From: Lunularia cruciata
Taxonomy: Eukaryota; Streptophyta; Marchantiopsida; Lunulariales; Lunulariaceae
Direction: 5' to 3'
Length of the DNA: 64,000 nucleotides
Assembly: GCA_948567375.1 (NCBI GenBank)
Contig: OX419755.1
Coordinates: forward strand, 73,350,944-73,414,943
In this document: one piece after another, positions 1 through 12,800 of the stretch
Numbering within the stretch: the stretch's first letter is position 1
How the letters are laid out: each line of letters starts with the position of its first letter
Position numbers and translations under genes: made by a program
The notes under the pieces: generated by a model
What the model was told of the DNA's origin: nothing
Seen by the model: the letters and a program-made list of their open reading frames with translations, nothing else
Database searches by the model: none

Positions 1-1015
1 AAGCATCCAAAGAACACTTTTTGATGAGAACAAGCATTTAACATTTTGTTATAGTTCTCATTTTGTGATATGATAGAGTTCACATCTCTTGAATTTGGTT
101 TAGTTGCACACACTAAGACAAAAATTTGGAAGCTACATTTGGCCCAAACTTTGGAGGCTTATAATCAAAGCAATAGATCCTTATCTCACCCATGATGGTT
201 TTTTAGGCATGATTATGTTGTGTGATTAGATTTCCATGATACCTCAAATACTTATTTTATTGAATAAAGTTGTCGTAACATTTAGTGTGCAATCTCAACT
301 TTCATTCCCAATTATCACAAGCATGCATCATAATAAATTTATACCATTAGAGTTGATTAATAATTAATCTATATAAATGGAAAATTTTCATAGTTGGGTT
401 TAATTTATTTTTTATTTGATGTAAAATTTTGATGAGTATTGAGACTGAATGTTACATTTTTCAAGTTTACTAAACATGAAACTTGGTATATTTTGCAAGA
501 CCATGCACTGCACTAGCATCCACCGTGAACTCACTAGAAATATTAGGAAATGTATACAATTGAGTATCATGGTAGATTTTGAAATAGAGGCTAAGGACAA
601 TTAGAATGAGATCAAAGAAGGAGATTATGCTACCCTTGAACTATTACTTAGGTGGTAGGAATATGCACATTCTAATAGATATTTGGAATAAAGAGTCACT
701 TACACTTGTAGTAGTGAATTTGTGTTTAAATAATTCAGAGATTTGGATGCAAAGGCCTTTAGGTAACTCACATGGATGGATGTAGAGTCTTTTAATACAT
801 TAGTGGATCTTATAAAAGATCATCATAGTATATTACATATTTTTATAGGTACAACCAAACACTTGTGTAGATTCAACTAGCACTTGCTCTTGATGTATTA
901 GGGCATCAAAATATTGGTACTTTTATTACTCATGGTTTAGATATATAGGGTACTTTTGTTGGATCAGTTATTGCTTCTTAAAAAAAGTCATGATAGCCAT
1001 ATGCTCTATTTTGAG
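1..1015. other. AT-rich intergenic DNA, no gene seen
   Basis: I see no coding stretch longer than a chance ORF and no recognisable motif here. Base composition is strongly AT-rich, like the decayed transposon DNA further right. It may be the upstream part of the Harbinger-like relic that follows. Confidence 0.5.
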
Positions 1016-1662
1016 GATTGAAGTAACTTAGCCAGATTGAGAGAATAGAAGCCATGTTTCAATAGCTTCTGCAAAAAAGAGAGTTATTGGGTTATATGGT
1101 TTTGGTTATTGGAACTTTGTTCCCTCTCTATTGATGGAGAGATTTATTTCAGTAGGAAGGGGTCCTATTCAATTCATGGAAAAGTAGTATATGATGAAAA
1201 ATGGAGGATTATTCACTTCATAGGAGGTAATGTTTTAGTTGTTTTCATTTCAATACACAATTTGCATTGGTGTGTTCATGATGAGTTTATGCACTATGAT
1301 AAGATGTATTGAAATGGTGGAGTTTATGCAGGCTGCTTATTTATTTTGTTTTGATAATATATATGTAAGTATGCCCGGGTCATACCATGATATGACTTGC
1401 TTAAAGAAAACTCCATTGTGGAATGACTTGAATCAGAGAGGAGCCTGTCATTTCTTTGAAGCCAACCAATTTGTGTTGTGTGATTTGGGATATGCTCCAA
1501 TGTGTCATCTTGTCCATGATTTCAAGCAAATGAGTTCAAAGGAGACACAACAATTCAACAAGTTTTTAGCAAAGATTCATAATGCTAACAAGCGTTGCAT
1601 AGAAGTCCTTGCTAGATGGTACTTGCTAAATGATAGAAGCAATGACTAAAAGGATAGAAGTA
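1016..1662 (+). pseudogene. PIF/Harbinger-like transposase relic (DDE_4 nuclease fragment)
   Basis: Two overlapping frames look like the catalytic region of a PIF/Harbinger transposase, the plant DDE_4 nuclease family. The first frame (from 1109) has DGEIYFSRKGSYSIHGKVVYDEKWRI, split here across the pattern 'DG...RKG.Y...', where the family has its first catalytic Asp and a following beta sheet. The second frame (1239-1649) has PGSYHDMTCL, like the family's PGS-HD signature with the second Asp, then FVLCDLGYAP (family: 'LGDSGYP') and FNKFLAKIHNANKRCIEVLARW (family: 'FN..L...R..VE..F..LK..W'). The frames are offset and there are stops, so the gene is broken. No terminal inverted repeats were located. 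Recognition is by motif order only, hence moderate confidence. Confidence 0.5.
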
Positions 1663-2689
1663 AGAATGCTTATTTGCTAAACTGGATCAGCATGTGCATC
1701 ATTTTACAAATTTTTTTTATAGGTTTTACGTTTGGAGCAGAAAAAGATGGAGGATTTTTGGGGGACACCAAGGTAGATTCAAAAGATGCTTCTATTGGAC
1801 AAGAGTATGACTAAGAAGAGATAATAGCATGAGTAATGGAACTTTGTATTGCACATCACCAAGAAGATGTTTAGTATATCTATACGGGAAATGGATAAAA
1901 TATTATCATACATGAATGTGCAAAATGATTACAATATGAGGAGTGTGCTCTTTTGTGTTTTTTGGTGTGTAAATATATTTTTAGTCTCAAAAAGCAATGG
2001 TTTAGATATTTTGGTATCAAAGAGTTGTTGACACAGAGTAACACATGATCACTACCAATGAAGAAGACTAGCTTATTGCCTTTCACACCATATTTGACCA
2101 CATGATTTATATTAAGTGGTCATGGTTGGACAAACATCAAGTTTGAGTTGCAATCAAATTCATTTGGGAGATTGATTCAAAAAAATCATGAGAGGGTGCA
2201 TACCTCAAAAAAATTTGTGAGAATAGTATTTCAGAAAAGAAAAGCAAGTGGCATATGTGCAAGAAACCTACAATTCATGATACACATTCATAATAACACA
2301 AGCATAGTCTCAAAAAACTCATCCATATATATAAAACACAATCTCACACTTCTCACAAATGTCTTGGTTGTGTTCCATCCTTCAACCCAAACCAAAAAAA
2401 AACATATTGAATATTGTGTGTAATGTTACATAACATAATTGGAGAGGAGAAATACAATCCACCGAACACTCATCATGCTCGAAGAATCCATATGGATATG
2501 TTGCATAATTTCATTAAAACTTTCTGAGTGAACCATTTTGTTATAGTAAAGTACCTTTGCTATCAATATTGTCATTAGCACAAGCACAATGTGTATAGTT
2601 TGGCATAGGAAATTTGGAGTTGTGACTATAGCTATCATAAAAAACATCTCCTTAAGATTTTTTTTTATAAAAAACTCACTATTCTCTAG

Positions 2690-3560
2690 AGATTTCTAAC
2701 TTGTAGTAAACAAAGCTTGAATTCATGATTTCATTTTGATTTGTTTCTCATTTCTTTGAAATTGTGCCTCTTTGCCCTAGATTTCCTCTTGTCCTCACTC
2801 ATTTTCTTTTCAAATTCAACTTTTATTTTCTTTGTTTCTACTTGAACTTGCTTTATTTCTATTTTTATCTACACCTTCTCTCTTTTTCTCATATTGATTG
2901 CTTCTATTTTTGCAAATCGTAGCCTCTTTCTAGATTCCATAGTATTTGCACTCAAAGTGGTAATGTTGATTATATCATATGACAGAGCTAAGCTTGGAGA
3001 CATTCTTGAACCACCTCTTCTCCTCTTTGAGTCATTGTTAACCCTCTATCAATCATACTTGATGTTTTTGGAAGTGGTGTAAAGCAAAGTGGCTCCTTTC
3101 ATATTTCACTTTCAAAGCCATGGAAATGATTATTTATCTTCCACACAAACATCCATTTTTTAGTGCTTGGGACAAATGAATGGACATAAGAAGGTATAAG
3201 TCAAGGATTACTACCTTGGGAGGAGATGGAAATGGTGTGCTTGGCATTTTGTTCTCTTCACCCTTGGCAAACTCCTCCTCATAAGGACTATAGTGAAATT
3301 TCCTACTCCTGGTCCAATACCTTCATTTGAAACCCTTGTGAGGTATTGTATGCCCAAACTTACCATAACAAGTTCTTGACACACATACATGGCCTCTATT
3401 CTAGCAAAATGAGGACAAAGATTATCATCTATGGCTCTCCAACCTCTATTGTACTCTTTCTCGATGAGAACTTTTCTTGTCAACTTACTTTTCCATTCTT
3501 GAGTTTCCTTGTAGTTCATGTATATGTTAAATTTCTTTGTAGAGTCTATCACCTATCATA
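2690..3560 (-). pseudogene. Possible second Harbinger ORF or other Lys/Glu-rich relic
   Basis: A 113-codon minus-strand ORF (3211-3552) begins MIDSTKKFNIYMNYKETQEW and is followed downstream (to about 2690) by a Lys/Glu-rich decayed stretch. PIF/Harbinger elements carry a second, Myb/SANT-like ORF with a basic tail, and the Trp spacing here (EWKSK...RGWRAIDD) could fit. It lies near the DDE_4-like relic but on the opposite strand. I do not recognise it with certainty; it could equally be chance. Confidence 0.2.
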
Positions 3561-3569
3561 GTAGGGGAA

Positions 3570-5700
3570 GATCTCTGCCTATGATGCACCAAAAATGTGG
3601 CCATGAAACTAAAGGAAGTGCTCTTCTACAATCTCTTGCAATTCCCTCATGATTTGGGCAAAATAATCAATATCTTCCAAGTAGTTCAAAATCTGTCCAT
3701 AGTGGTGTTTGGCCATCTTGAAACAATTATACTCCTTAGCTTTGCTGATATTCAGTTCATAGTCAAGACCATATTCAAGAATTCTCTAAAAAACCCACTC
3801 TATGTAGGGGTTGGATCACTCTCTACAATAGTGTAGCGAATTACAATAGGAAGTGGAACCACTCATCCTAAAATTGCCCTCCTTTTGCAATTAATTTTCA
3901 TGCCCCTCTCAAGATGCAATCAATTCTTCAACCACCACTGGCGGCATGCTCTTCTAGTTTTCCATAACTTCTTCCACTTCCTCTTGCCACACAAAGTTTA
4001 TTTGTGAGAAACACTAAAAGAATTGAAAACAAACCATAGTCTTCTTGCCCTACGTGTTTATTCATGACACACATGAGAATTTGAAACTGAAAGCTCATTC
4101 AAATAAGAGGGAATGGATGATCAGTGAATTCTTAGGACTTTGGTGGAGGAGGTTAAATTGTTTCAAATTCTATCATCTCTAGAATGTAGGGTTATTCTCA
4201 CTTATTTCTAATGTGTGTGTCACTAGTATTTGCATGACATGTCCCATGATTCGTGTTATCATTCATGTTTTATGTCCACCTAAATCTCCATCAAAGTGGT
4301 GCCTGATTTTTATAAATCAATGCAAATGCCACAAAATTGTCCCTATCCATTTTTATGACGCATATAATGCTTAACCCATTCACGTTTTACAAAGTTCAAA
4401 TTATTTTTTATGAACTTCAATGTTTTTTCATAGTCAACCTTGTACTTTATTTTTTAAACCTCTATTGTTTAGAACTCGCATCCTCACCTCCAATCATAAA
4501 GTTCTTCACTATACTTACAATGCAAAGAATGAGGTGAAAGAGGTTGCAAAGAATGAGGTGAAAGAGGTGGAAGCAATGAAATTATATTTTCTTTTGGATC
4601 CTTATTTTGTGATTGTACATGGAGATCTTTCTATCAACTATTTTTTGAATGACAAAGTTTAGAACCTGAATTTGGAGAATTAGAAGTAGAAGAAATCTAA
4701 TTTTTAACTTATGGTAGCTTATATCTATTTAAATTTTTATGCAAATATTAGAGAGTTTAAATTTTAGCTTGATTGAAACAAAAATAATATATTGTACAAT
4801 AAATTCTATGTACAATGAAATAGAAAATAATCCCTTTCTCTTATCTTTTATATTTTAATAATAATTAATCCAAATATAGTAAATCATTAAAGTTAATAGC
4901 AATAAAAAATCAAAATCTATATTTTAGAACCATGAACCATAAAGGTATATGAATAGAAATTTGGTAGTTTTTAAAAATAATATATTTAAAATATTTATAT
5001 GATATTCAAAAGTGCTTTGGATTCACATTCAATGGGGAAAAACTCATAGAAAGTAGAGGTTAAATAAAACAATCATAAAATAAATGAACCACAAACTATC
5101 TTACAATACACATTTAATGATTATAAGTAGGAGTCTACATTCATAGATTTCTAACCAATAGAAATTAAAAATTCAATTCATAAATAGCATAACTATAAAA
5201 ATATTTTAATACATGCCTTTTAGTAAAGTTATTTGATAGTATTTGTTTCAAATTTTCTGATGTTATTAGAGAATTCTTCAAATTCTATAATCGATGAAAC
5301 CAAAATAAAAGTACATGAAGAATTGAACTCAGTTTTAATTAAACATTAATAATAAATATTAATATATAAATATATTAGTTAAACTATTGAATGAATATAA
5401 AAATCTAATTAAAATAATTTATTATCTGTTAAAATTAGTATAAATAACCATTTGCTAATCGTAGTTCCTATTGGGATTTTGCTTAACATAAAAAGGAAAA
5501 GAAAAAAATCAAATGTAAACATGGAGTAAAAAAATGAATTAATTTCTTTATTAACCATATGACACAAAAAGTTACAAATTTCTGTTTGTACGGTGTACTT
5601 TAAGAATATGTTTACTTGGAGAAAATATAAATAATAAGAAAATAATAAGAGATATAACAAGAAATCTCCATATCAATATATGATGAGCTCGAAGACATGT
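3570..5700. other. AT-rich gene-free stretch
   Basis: No supportable gene. From about 4660 to 5700 the DNA is extremely AT-rich with stops in all frames. The composition changes sharply near 5700, where the more GC-balanced upstream region of the antiporter gene begins. Confidence 0.5.
4522..4569 (+). repeat. Two-copy 24-bp tandem repeat
   Basis: The unit GCAAAGAATGAGGTGAAAGA plus AGGT(T/G) occurs twice head to tail. It is a simple local duplication in AT-rich DNA with no apparent function. Confidence 0.8.
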
Positions 5701-6813
5701 CATTTAAAAAAGTGACCTAGTAAGTGAAAAAGCCAAATTTATAGTTTTGATAACAAGATATAATGCAAGGGCTCGGTGCATCAATTTTCCCTCTGACTAC
5801 GACAATGATGCGATTCTGACTCTGTCCACGAGAGCACACGTGTGCATGTGGCGCCAGGTTCCTTGGAGAATGCCAAGGCATTTTGTATGTCGCTGTGTGT
5901 AATATACGGTAGTTGTCGTCAAAGATGTAAGACTTGTCCGCGAAATGAAGCAGCCCAAACCTCACGTCTCTGTGGAATATTGATTGATCTACGAAGAAGA
6001 GCAGACTTGCCACGTGGAGGTGAATGCGGAGGAAGATCGCGAAGTGTTGGATTGTAATTTGCTACTTTCAATTCTCCTGCGTGCGTTGTTTGCAGAAAGC
6101 GAGGCGGTAAGTGGTCGGAAAAAGGTGTAGAATTGCCGTAATTGGACTGTTTTCTTGGGGGTTTACGGAAACTTGTGAGTAGTTTATGATAGTTTTACGA
6201 GGGGTCAATGTACCGATCGTCTTCTCGCTGTTTCGACAGTTTTGAAGCGAGAAGTATTCCAATGTTCGGTATGTGTTTGAAGTTTGCTATTTCTGTATTG
6301 GATGTTTGTCGAGGTTACAAGTTGCTGATCAAGAAAACACTGATCTTAAAAGTCTCCATCTTCCACGCTTTGGGAGTTTGATAGTATAGTAATTGTTTAA
6401 AATGGAGTACGAGGTGGTCAAATCTGTTTGGACACATCACGATCGGTGCAAATGCTGCAGTTTCGCGTTCCAGAGCTGAAGTTGTACTTGACCAATTTTC
6501 CTCTCCGACAGCAATTTGCTTCTATTTTTCGTCTCCTGTACTTTGACAGAGTATAATTCATTTCTCCTGGTCATTTGAGTGATGTGATCGCACACTGAAG
6601 AGAGAGCACCGTTTTTGCGCCTCGTGATATTCGGCCTAAGTTACGCGGAACTTCGGTGCCTCTATTCTTTGTTTCGATGTTTAAATGAGTACGCTGCTCC
6701 CTAGATACTGCCTGCATCCTTCTAGGGCTGTCATCTCGTTCTAATCTTACTAGAGTGTTCGTAGTCAATCTTTTGAAGAGTCTAAGGTGGACTAGATTCC
6801 TGTTTCAGGAGCC
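5701..6813 (+). promoter_or_regulatory. Upstream region and probable 5' leader of the NHX gene
   Basis: The stretch before the antiporter ATG has gene-like base composition and no convincing ORF. An in-frame TAG at 6793-6795 shows that the ATG at 6814 is the first in-frame start. The sequence TTTCAG|GAGCC just before that ATG would make a good 3' splice site at 6807/6808, so the leader may be spliced. No TATA box or transcription start can be fixed from sequence alone. Confidence 0.45.
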
Positions 6814-9800
6814 ATGAACATGGACGGGCTGATCACGATGGCGGAAGCTGGAGCCAAAGATAGGAGCCGGCCTCCATCCACGAGCCCTTCGGTAGAGCAG
6901 GAGCAGATTGCGAGTGTGAGCATTCTGTTGCAGATTTTGATGCTGGGTTTAGCCTTTGTGCTGGGACATATTTTGCGTCGTCACAAATTTTACTACCTGC
7001 ACGAAGCTAGCGCTTCTCTACTGATCGGTTTGTGTTCGGCATACGTGTCTTCCGTTTTCCTCCTCTGCACTTTGATCGACATGTTTGCTGTGACAAATCC
7101 TGATGTAGTTCTTATCTTCCCGAACATCTCGAACAAGGGAGAGCCAAATTTGGAATTCATTTCTATAGAGAATGCTGATATTGGGTCTATTGCCTCACAT
7201 AACCTAATAGTCTATACAGATTTACACCTTGTAATTTGGAAGATGTAGGTGAGTAGACCAGGTAGCTATTAACTCACATGGAATCTTTGAGATCCATCCT
7301 TCTCCGGCATTTGTATAGTTGTATGTAGATTTCCCACATCTGTATGTGGAGTTGCATAGTAAAAGTTGTTACTTCGTAGGTATGTTGCTGATACGGTTAG
7401 ACAGTCTAGTATCACCCGTTTTATTCGTCTAATAATTCTTAAAGTTCGCAAGCATAATCATTACAGGCGAGAAATATGAATCCTAGAGACTATTACGAAG
7501 TCGACCCCGAGGCTCTATAGATTGAGATTTTAAATCAACTGATACTCATAGGAAGTGATATTTGATGTTTGATGTGGAACATGTAAGGTTCTGTGTAATT
7601 CTCTCTAACTACTGTGTATTTCTCTCTAACTACGCGGTGGTCAAACATTTCAGGGATTGCAGCGGGGGTTATTGCGAACATTTCGAATACAGAAGAGCGT
7701 TTTAGGTCTAAACATTGGAGCCTTGTCCTGGATGCATGAGCGTTGAGTTGACTTTACAACTTCTACCTCTTAAAAGATTAGACTACTTATGTTATATGAA
7801 ATATTAGAAAGTTAAAAGTCGTGTTCCAGGACCTGGATTGTAACTGACTCGCCATATAACTGCCTTTAAACCCCGGCATTGGTACCTGCAGGAAATGGTT
7901 CAACTTCCACGAGGAATTCTTCTTTCTGTTTCTTCTTCCGCCGATCATCTTATATCCTTTTCGAAATCTATTGTTTCTGCAAGCTGCTCGTACTATGTAT
8001 TATGAGCTTCCGTCATAGACCTGACATGATCTTGAATTGTGACTGTCAATGAAATTCCGGCTTCCGATTCGGTCTCCTTAACTTGATGCCACTCAGTCAG
8101 GTTTTAGTCTTCAACCGGTGAGTAATCAGGCTTCTTTCAACTGTCTTCTCGCAAATCTCTGATTCATGTCTTATGCAATAGATAGATATGGTCCCTAACT
8201 ACAATCCAACGAAAGCTTCATTGTGGTGTATGTTGCCGCAGAAACCATTCTTTTCCAACTTTGGAGCAATTTGCACGTTTGCTGTGCTTGGCACTTTTAT
8301 TGCATCAGTTGTGACAGGAATATTGGTGTACGTATGACGACTCTACCTGAAAGAAAAGCCTTTTTTGTCTGCACTGAAATTAATGGAGAAGTTTGATGAG
8401 TCGGTGTAGGACTACGTGTTGGAAGATACTGTGCAGTCGGTTTTAGATTGTTAAGGGCTCCTCTGGTTCCTAATAAAATGCACCACTCGTTTGACTGTTG
8501 TTCTCTCCTTTCAGGTACCTTGGAGGAGTTTTCTTTCTTATGTACAAATTAACTTTCCAAGAGAGCTTGATATTTGGTTCCCTCATTTCGGCGACCGATC
8601 CTGTGACGGTCCTGGCCATTTTCCAGGTCTCTTGCTGCTGACGCCTTAATCACCTTTTAAACATCTAGATTTTCATCTTTCTTTAACGAGGCCTGAGGCT
8701 TAGACTTAGGACATAGACAACAAATGTGTCGTCTCATGGCATGGTTCAGTCATCATCTTTAAGGGAATGGATAACAGCGCGATATAAGTGGCTGTTCTTG
8801 AGGTGATTACTAACAGTTGATCATGTCATGCAGGAGCTGGGGTCAGATGTAAATCTGTATGCTTTGGTGTTCGGTGAATCTGTCCTGAATGATGCGGTAC
8901 ACACGAAGACAATCACTTTGATGACAATACCTGCAAAAGTTTAAACTGGAAGAATTTGCTTACTTCACAATGATAAGCCACACTTTAGATAAAGATGTAT
9001 TTTCTAGTGTTCCCACTTGGCTTGATGGACAGTTTTATATGTCCAGATCGCTCCTTCTTTGAACACTCTCTTACTAGCTTTCAGTGTCTTTTTTGTTTGG
9101 AATACTTAAGCTTGTTTGGAATACTTAAGCTTTTTTGTTTGGAATACTTAAGCTTTTTGTTTGGAATACTTAAGCTTGTTTGGTTGTTTGTATCAATCTC
9201 AGGTCGCAATATCTCTTTATCGGTAAGCTTCACTGTAACTCTATCATGTCAAAGGTCGTTCTTTCACCTTTCTACTTACGTGGCAGGTTCTACTGTGCGC
9301 ATTGTTTGTAGAAGCCATAGTCAAGATCCTGAATAATTACCTGAGGTTGTCTGACCCCGACAATGTCTAGAAACCCCTAAAAAAATCAGGTAAATTTTTG
9401 TATTCTGTATTTTACAGGAGTTTCATGTCTATCCGTAAGCATCCTTCAGCTCATCACGACATCATTGCTGGTGGTTGGAACTTTCTCGTTATCTTTGTGG
9501 GATCAATGTCAACAGGTAAATGATTAGGTTTCACTATAATATGCTGCTGATTCTTTAAATGTGAACCGGTTCTATCTGGTGCTCTGGTGTTAAGAGGAAA
9601 GAAGCTGTGAAGCTGCAAGTGTGTAACTGCTAAGGAGAATGCTAAGCAAGTTTAGTTGATGGGTGATGAACCAGCTAATTGACTTGGTGTGTTTATGCTT
9701 GCAGGAGTTGCAGTTGCGCTCATCTGTGCCCTGATATCCTCCAAACTCTATTCTACTTGTTGAATTGTGGTGAAATAGTTTACTTCACGTCTTACTTCGG

Positions 9801-12800
9801 CTACCACTTTTGAATCTACTCGGGACTTGACTCTATTCGATGCCGTCGTGTGTTTTGTCTCCTTAAGCTGTAGAATAGGCGTCATTGTGAAATATAGGAC
9901 CAGAAGTCTTAGGCTCAGGTTTCGAGGATGACCTTAACTGGACACACTTATTCAAATATGCGGGACTTGCTGTCAACAAGTAAGTTCGTCTACAGCTCCA
10001 TATACGGCGTGTTATTCTGTTGAAGGGCACATGCTGACATAGAGCATGCAGGGGTTACCCAGTCCTCACTGTCTTTGGGTCGTTACGATATTTTTCTACT
10101 AGAGGGTAATGTGGTTTATGTTCCTACCACGAAGACAATGATGACGCATGTCGCTAATTCTCACGGTTACACTTGCTCAAACTGACCCTTACCTGCAGGT
10201 ACACATGAATATCACGATTTTAGGCTTTGCCAATTATCAAGGCTACACATGTACTAATATTTGTCTGCAGGCCAACGAAATTGACTGCAATGCATGCTCC
10301 CCTTACCACTCTTTCTAACTTATTCGGAATTACCTTACTAGCTTGAATATAAGAGGTGCATCCGGTTCATGCTAGACGTGGGCATGAAACCGGGTTATTT
10401 TAATGGCTTTTGTTTTTCCAAAACTAAATGTGTTGATGCTGCACATCATTGCCATCAGAGCTCTGGACAACCGTTCCTTTACAGCTGTCTAGTACGAGTG
10501 GCATACTTATATCTCGGAAGTTCTTTCTCTTATTGTAGCTTGGCGAATTTGGAGTGCTGTATGATAGTGTTGTTCCCATATGCAGCGTAAGTGACACAGT
10601 TTTTTTGGTTTTTAAGTAACTACCATTAAAGCTGAAGGAATTGTTCTTATTCAACGAGTGCCACACTCTGCACGTATGAATTCACTGGTCAATGGGCTGA
10701 GTCTGTCAATTTAATGTAATGCAGATACATGCTGGCAGAGGGTATCGGTCTCTCTGGTATCGTCGCTATATTGTTTACTGGAATTGTGAGTGCTTCACCA
10801 TCTCAAGGCCTTTCATCATTGAATCAAGCATTTATCAACATGTTTCAACACATATGTGTTGACAGGAGAGTCATTCTAGAGGAAGTTTTCTTCCTTGGCT
10901 ATACTTCGAAGGGAATCTGGAGAGAACTACTCTTCTCCTCTGTCTTAAAAAGGCTTCTTGTCAAGCCCGCCTGTAGGAGTCAAGGTAGCGTTAGAATATA
11001 TCATTCTGCCCAGATAATATGTACGGATTGAGGTTTTATGATATTCTCCCACTCACCCGGTAACAGTATTTGCGTCTGATTGTTTTTTGCTACGTAAGGA
11101 ATGCTTCTCTCGCTCTCACTAACATAATTCTCTTACAATGCTTCCTCTGCTAGCTGGGTCACTTCTTTGTACCTGCAGTTTTGTGGTTCTACTGCTCTTT
11201 CTTTTATCGCATTTACTTAGCATACTAGCTGTTGTTCTCTTCCTTTTCTGCTTTCAATTATGATGAGAACCTTTGTTCCTGCTCTTTGAAGTAGATGGTC
11301 TATCCTCAGTCATTCTGACTTCTGATGTATCTGACATTCTAACACTCAGCTTTCCTAGTCTCACCAGAGTAAACACTCCTGATTGCACACATCAAAATTC
11401 AACTCACTCTCTCTTAGCCTTCAAAGATAGTACAGCCAGTTCACTCACGCAGCACAAATAGCCTCCAATACTGAGATATACAGAGCACTCTTGAGATGAT
11501 GTTAGATAGCTCTTGAGATGACGTTAGGTAGCTCCGGGCTTCATGAAATGCAGAGGGGAGTGTTAGGAATCAACCCAATAGAAGAACTCTTGACTGGGAT
11601 TATATAGATAGAAAGGTGTATTGAAGGGTGTGCTACCATACTGCTCATGTAACACATGCAGCTCATGGAAAACATGTGAACAGTATGCATGAATAGTAAC
11701 ACATGTGAACCGTAGCAGCATGAACAGTAACTAATTTGTCTCATTCTAACAAAGAAGTCCCTAACCTAGAGATTACCTAATTTAACACTCCCACTCAAAG
11801 AGAATTTAGAACTATTCCCATTTCTACTACACATTTCATGTGTTTATCTTTAGGTAGTGCTTTTGTAAACACATCTGCTGTCATCTCCTATGTAGGACAG
11901 TAAACTAACTTCACAACATTCTCCTTTTTTTTCTCCTCTACAAATCTTCTTCTAATCTCAATGTGCTTAGTCCTTGGGTGATGTACAGGATTTTTGCTGA
12001 GTGCTATACTTCCTGGATTGTCACAGTACAATGTAGTAGGACTTCCCTGCTCAAAACCCAGCTCCTTAAGAAGTCTCCTGTTCCAGATGACTTCTTGAGT
12101 AGCATTTGAGGCAGCCATAAATTCTACCCCAGTAGTAGACAGTGCAACAGATGTTTGCTGTTTACTACGCCAACTGATTGCTCCACCACTAAGCATAACT
12201 ACATATCCACTAGTTGATCTGCTGTTATCTGTGTCATCTCCCCAACTAGCATCTGTATATGCTTCAAGAGTAGGAGCAAGTATGTTCCCTTGCTTTCTGT
12301 ACTCCAAGAATGCATCTGGAGTACCCTTTAAGTACCTGAATATTCTCTTTATACCTTTCCAATGTGCTTGTGCAGGGTTGCTAGTATATCTAGCTAGTGC
12401 TCCCACTGCATAGCATATATCTGGTCTTGTACAGACCATGATAAACATTAGAGAACCAAGAGCATCTGATACAACACTTTGTCACAGAGATTCATCTCCC
12501 CATCTATGATTCTGCTGTGCTTCCACCCCAGATCAAGAGCTGTACAGACAGGATTCGCCTCTGTCATCTGATACTTAGCTAGTATGGATCTCACATACTG
12601 TGGTTGACTGATTCGGATCCATCCTGCTTCTCTGTCTCTGCTCACTTTGATTCCCAAAACGAGTTTTACAGGACCAAGAATAGTCATCTCAAAAACAGAG
12701 CACAAGAAATCTATCACTCCTTTGATAGATTCACTGTTCCCCAACAGTAATAGATCATCTACATATACAGCTATGTATACATCATCTCTAGTATACACAC

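Noticed and set aside
8326-8331. Donor GTATGA at 8332 for NHX exon 5
   Set aside because: It would give the wrong phase for exon 6. GTACGT at 8328 joins to ...[13 protein letters not shown] correctly.
9201-9360. Segment GTTCTACTGTGCGCATTG after TGGCAG (about 9287) as NHX exon 9
   Set aside because: It looks like an exon after exon 8 but hits a stop in the required phase and does not fit the family. The exon at 9418-9515 ([14 protein letters not shown]) keeps the frame.
11273-11461. 62-codon plus-strand ORF and its near copy at 16136-16324
   Set aside because: Both lie in the Copia LTRs. Their similarity is explained by LTR duplication, not by a gene.
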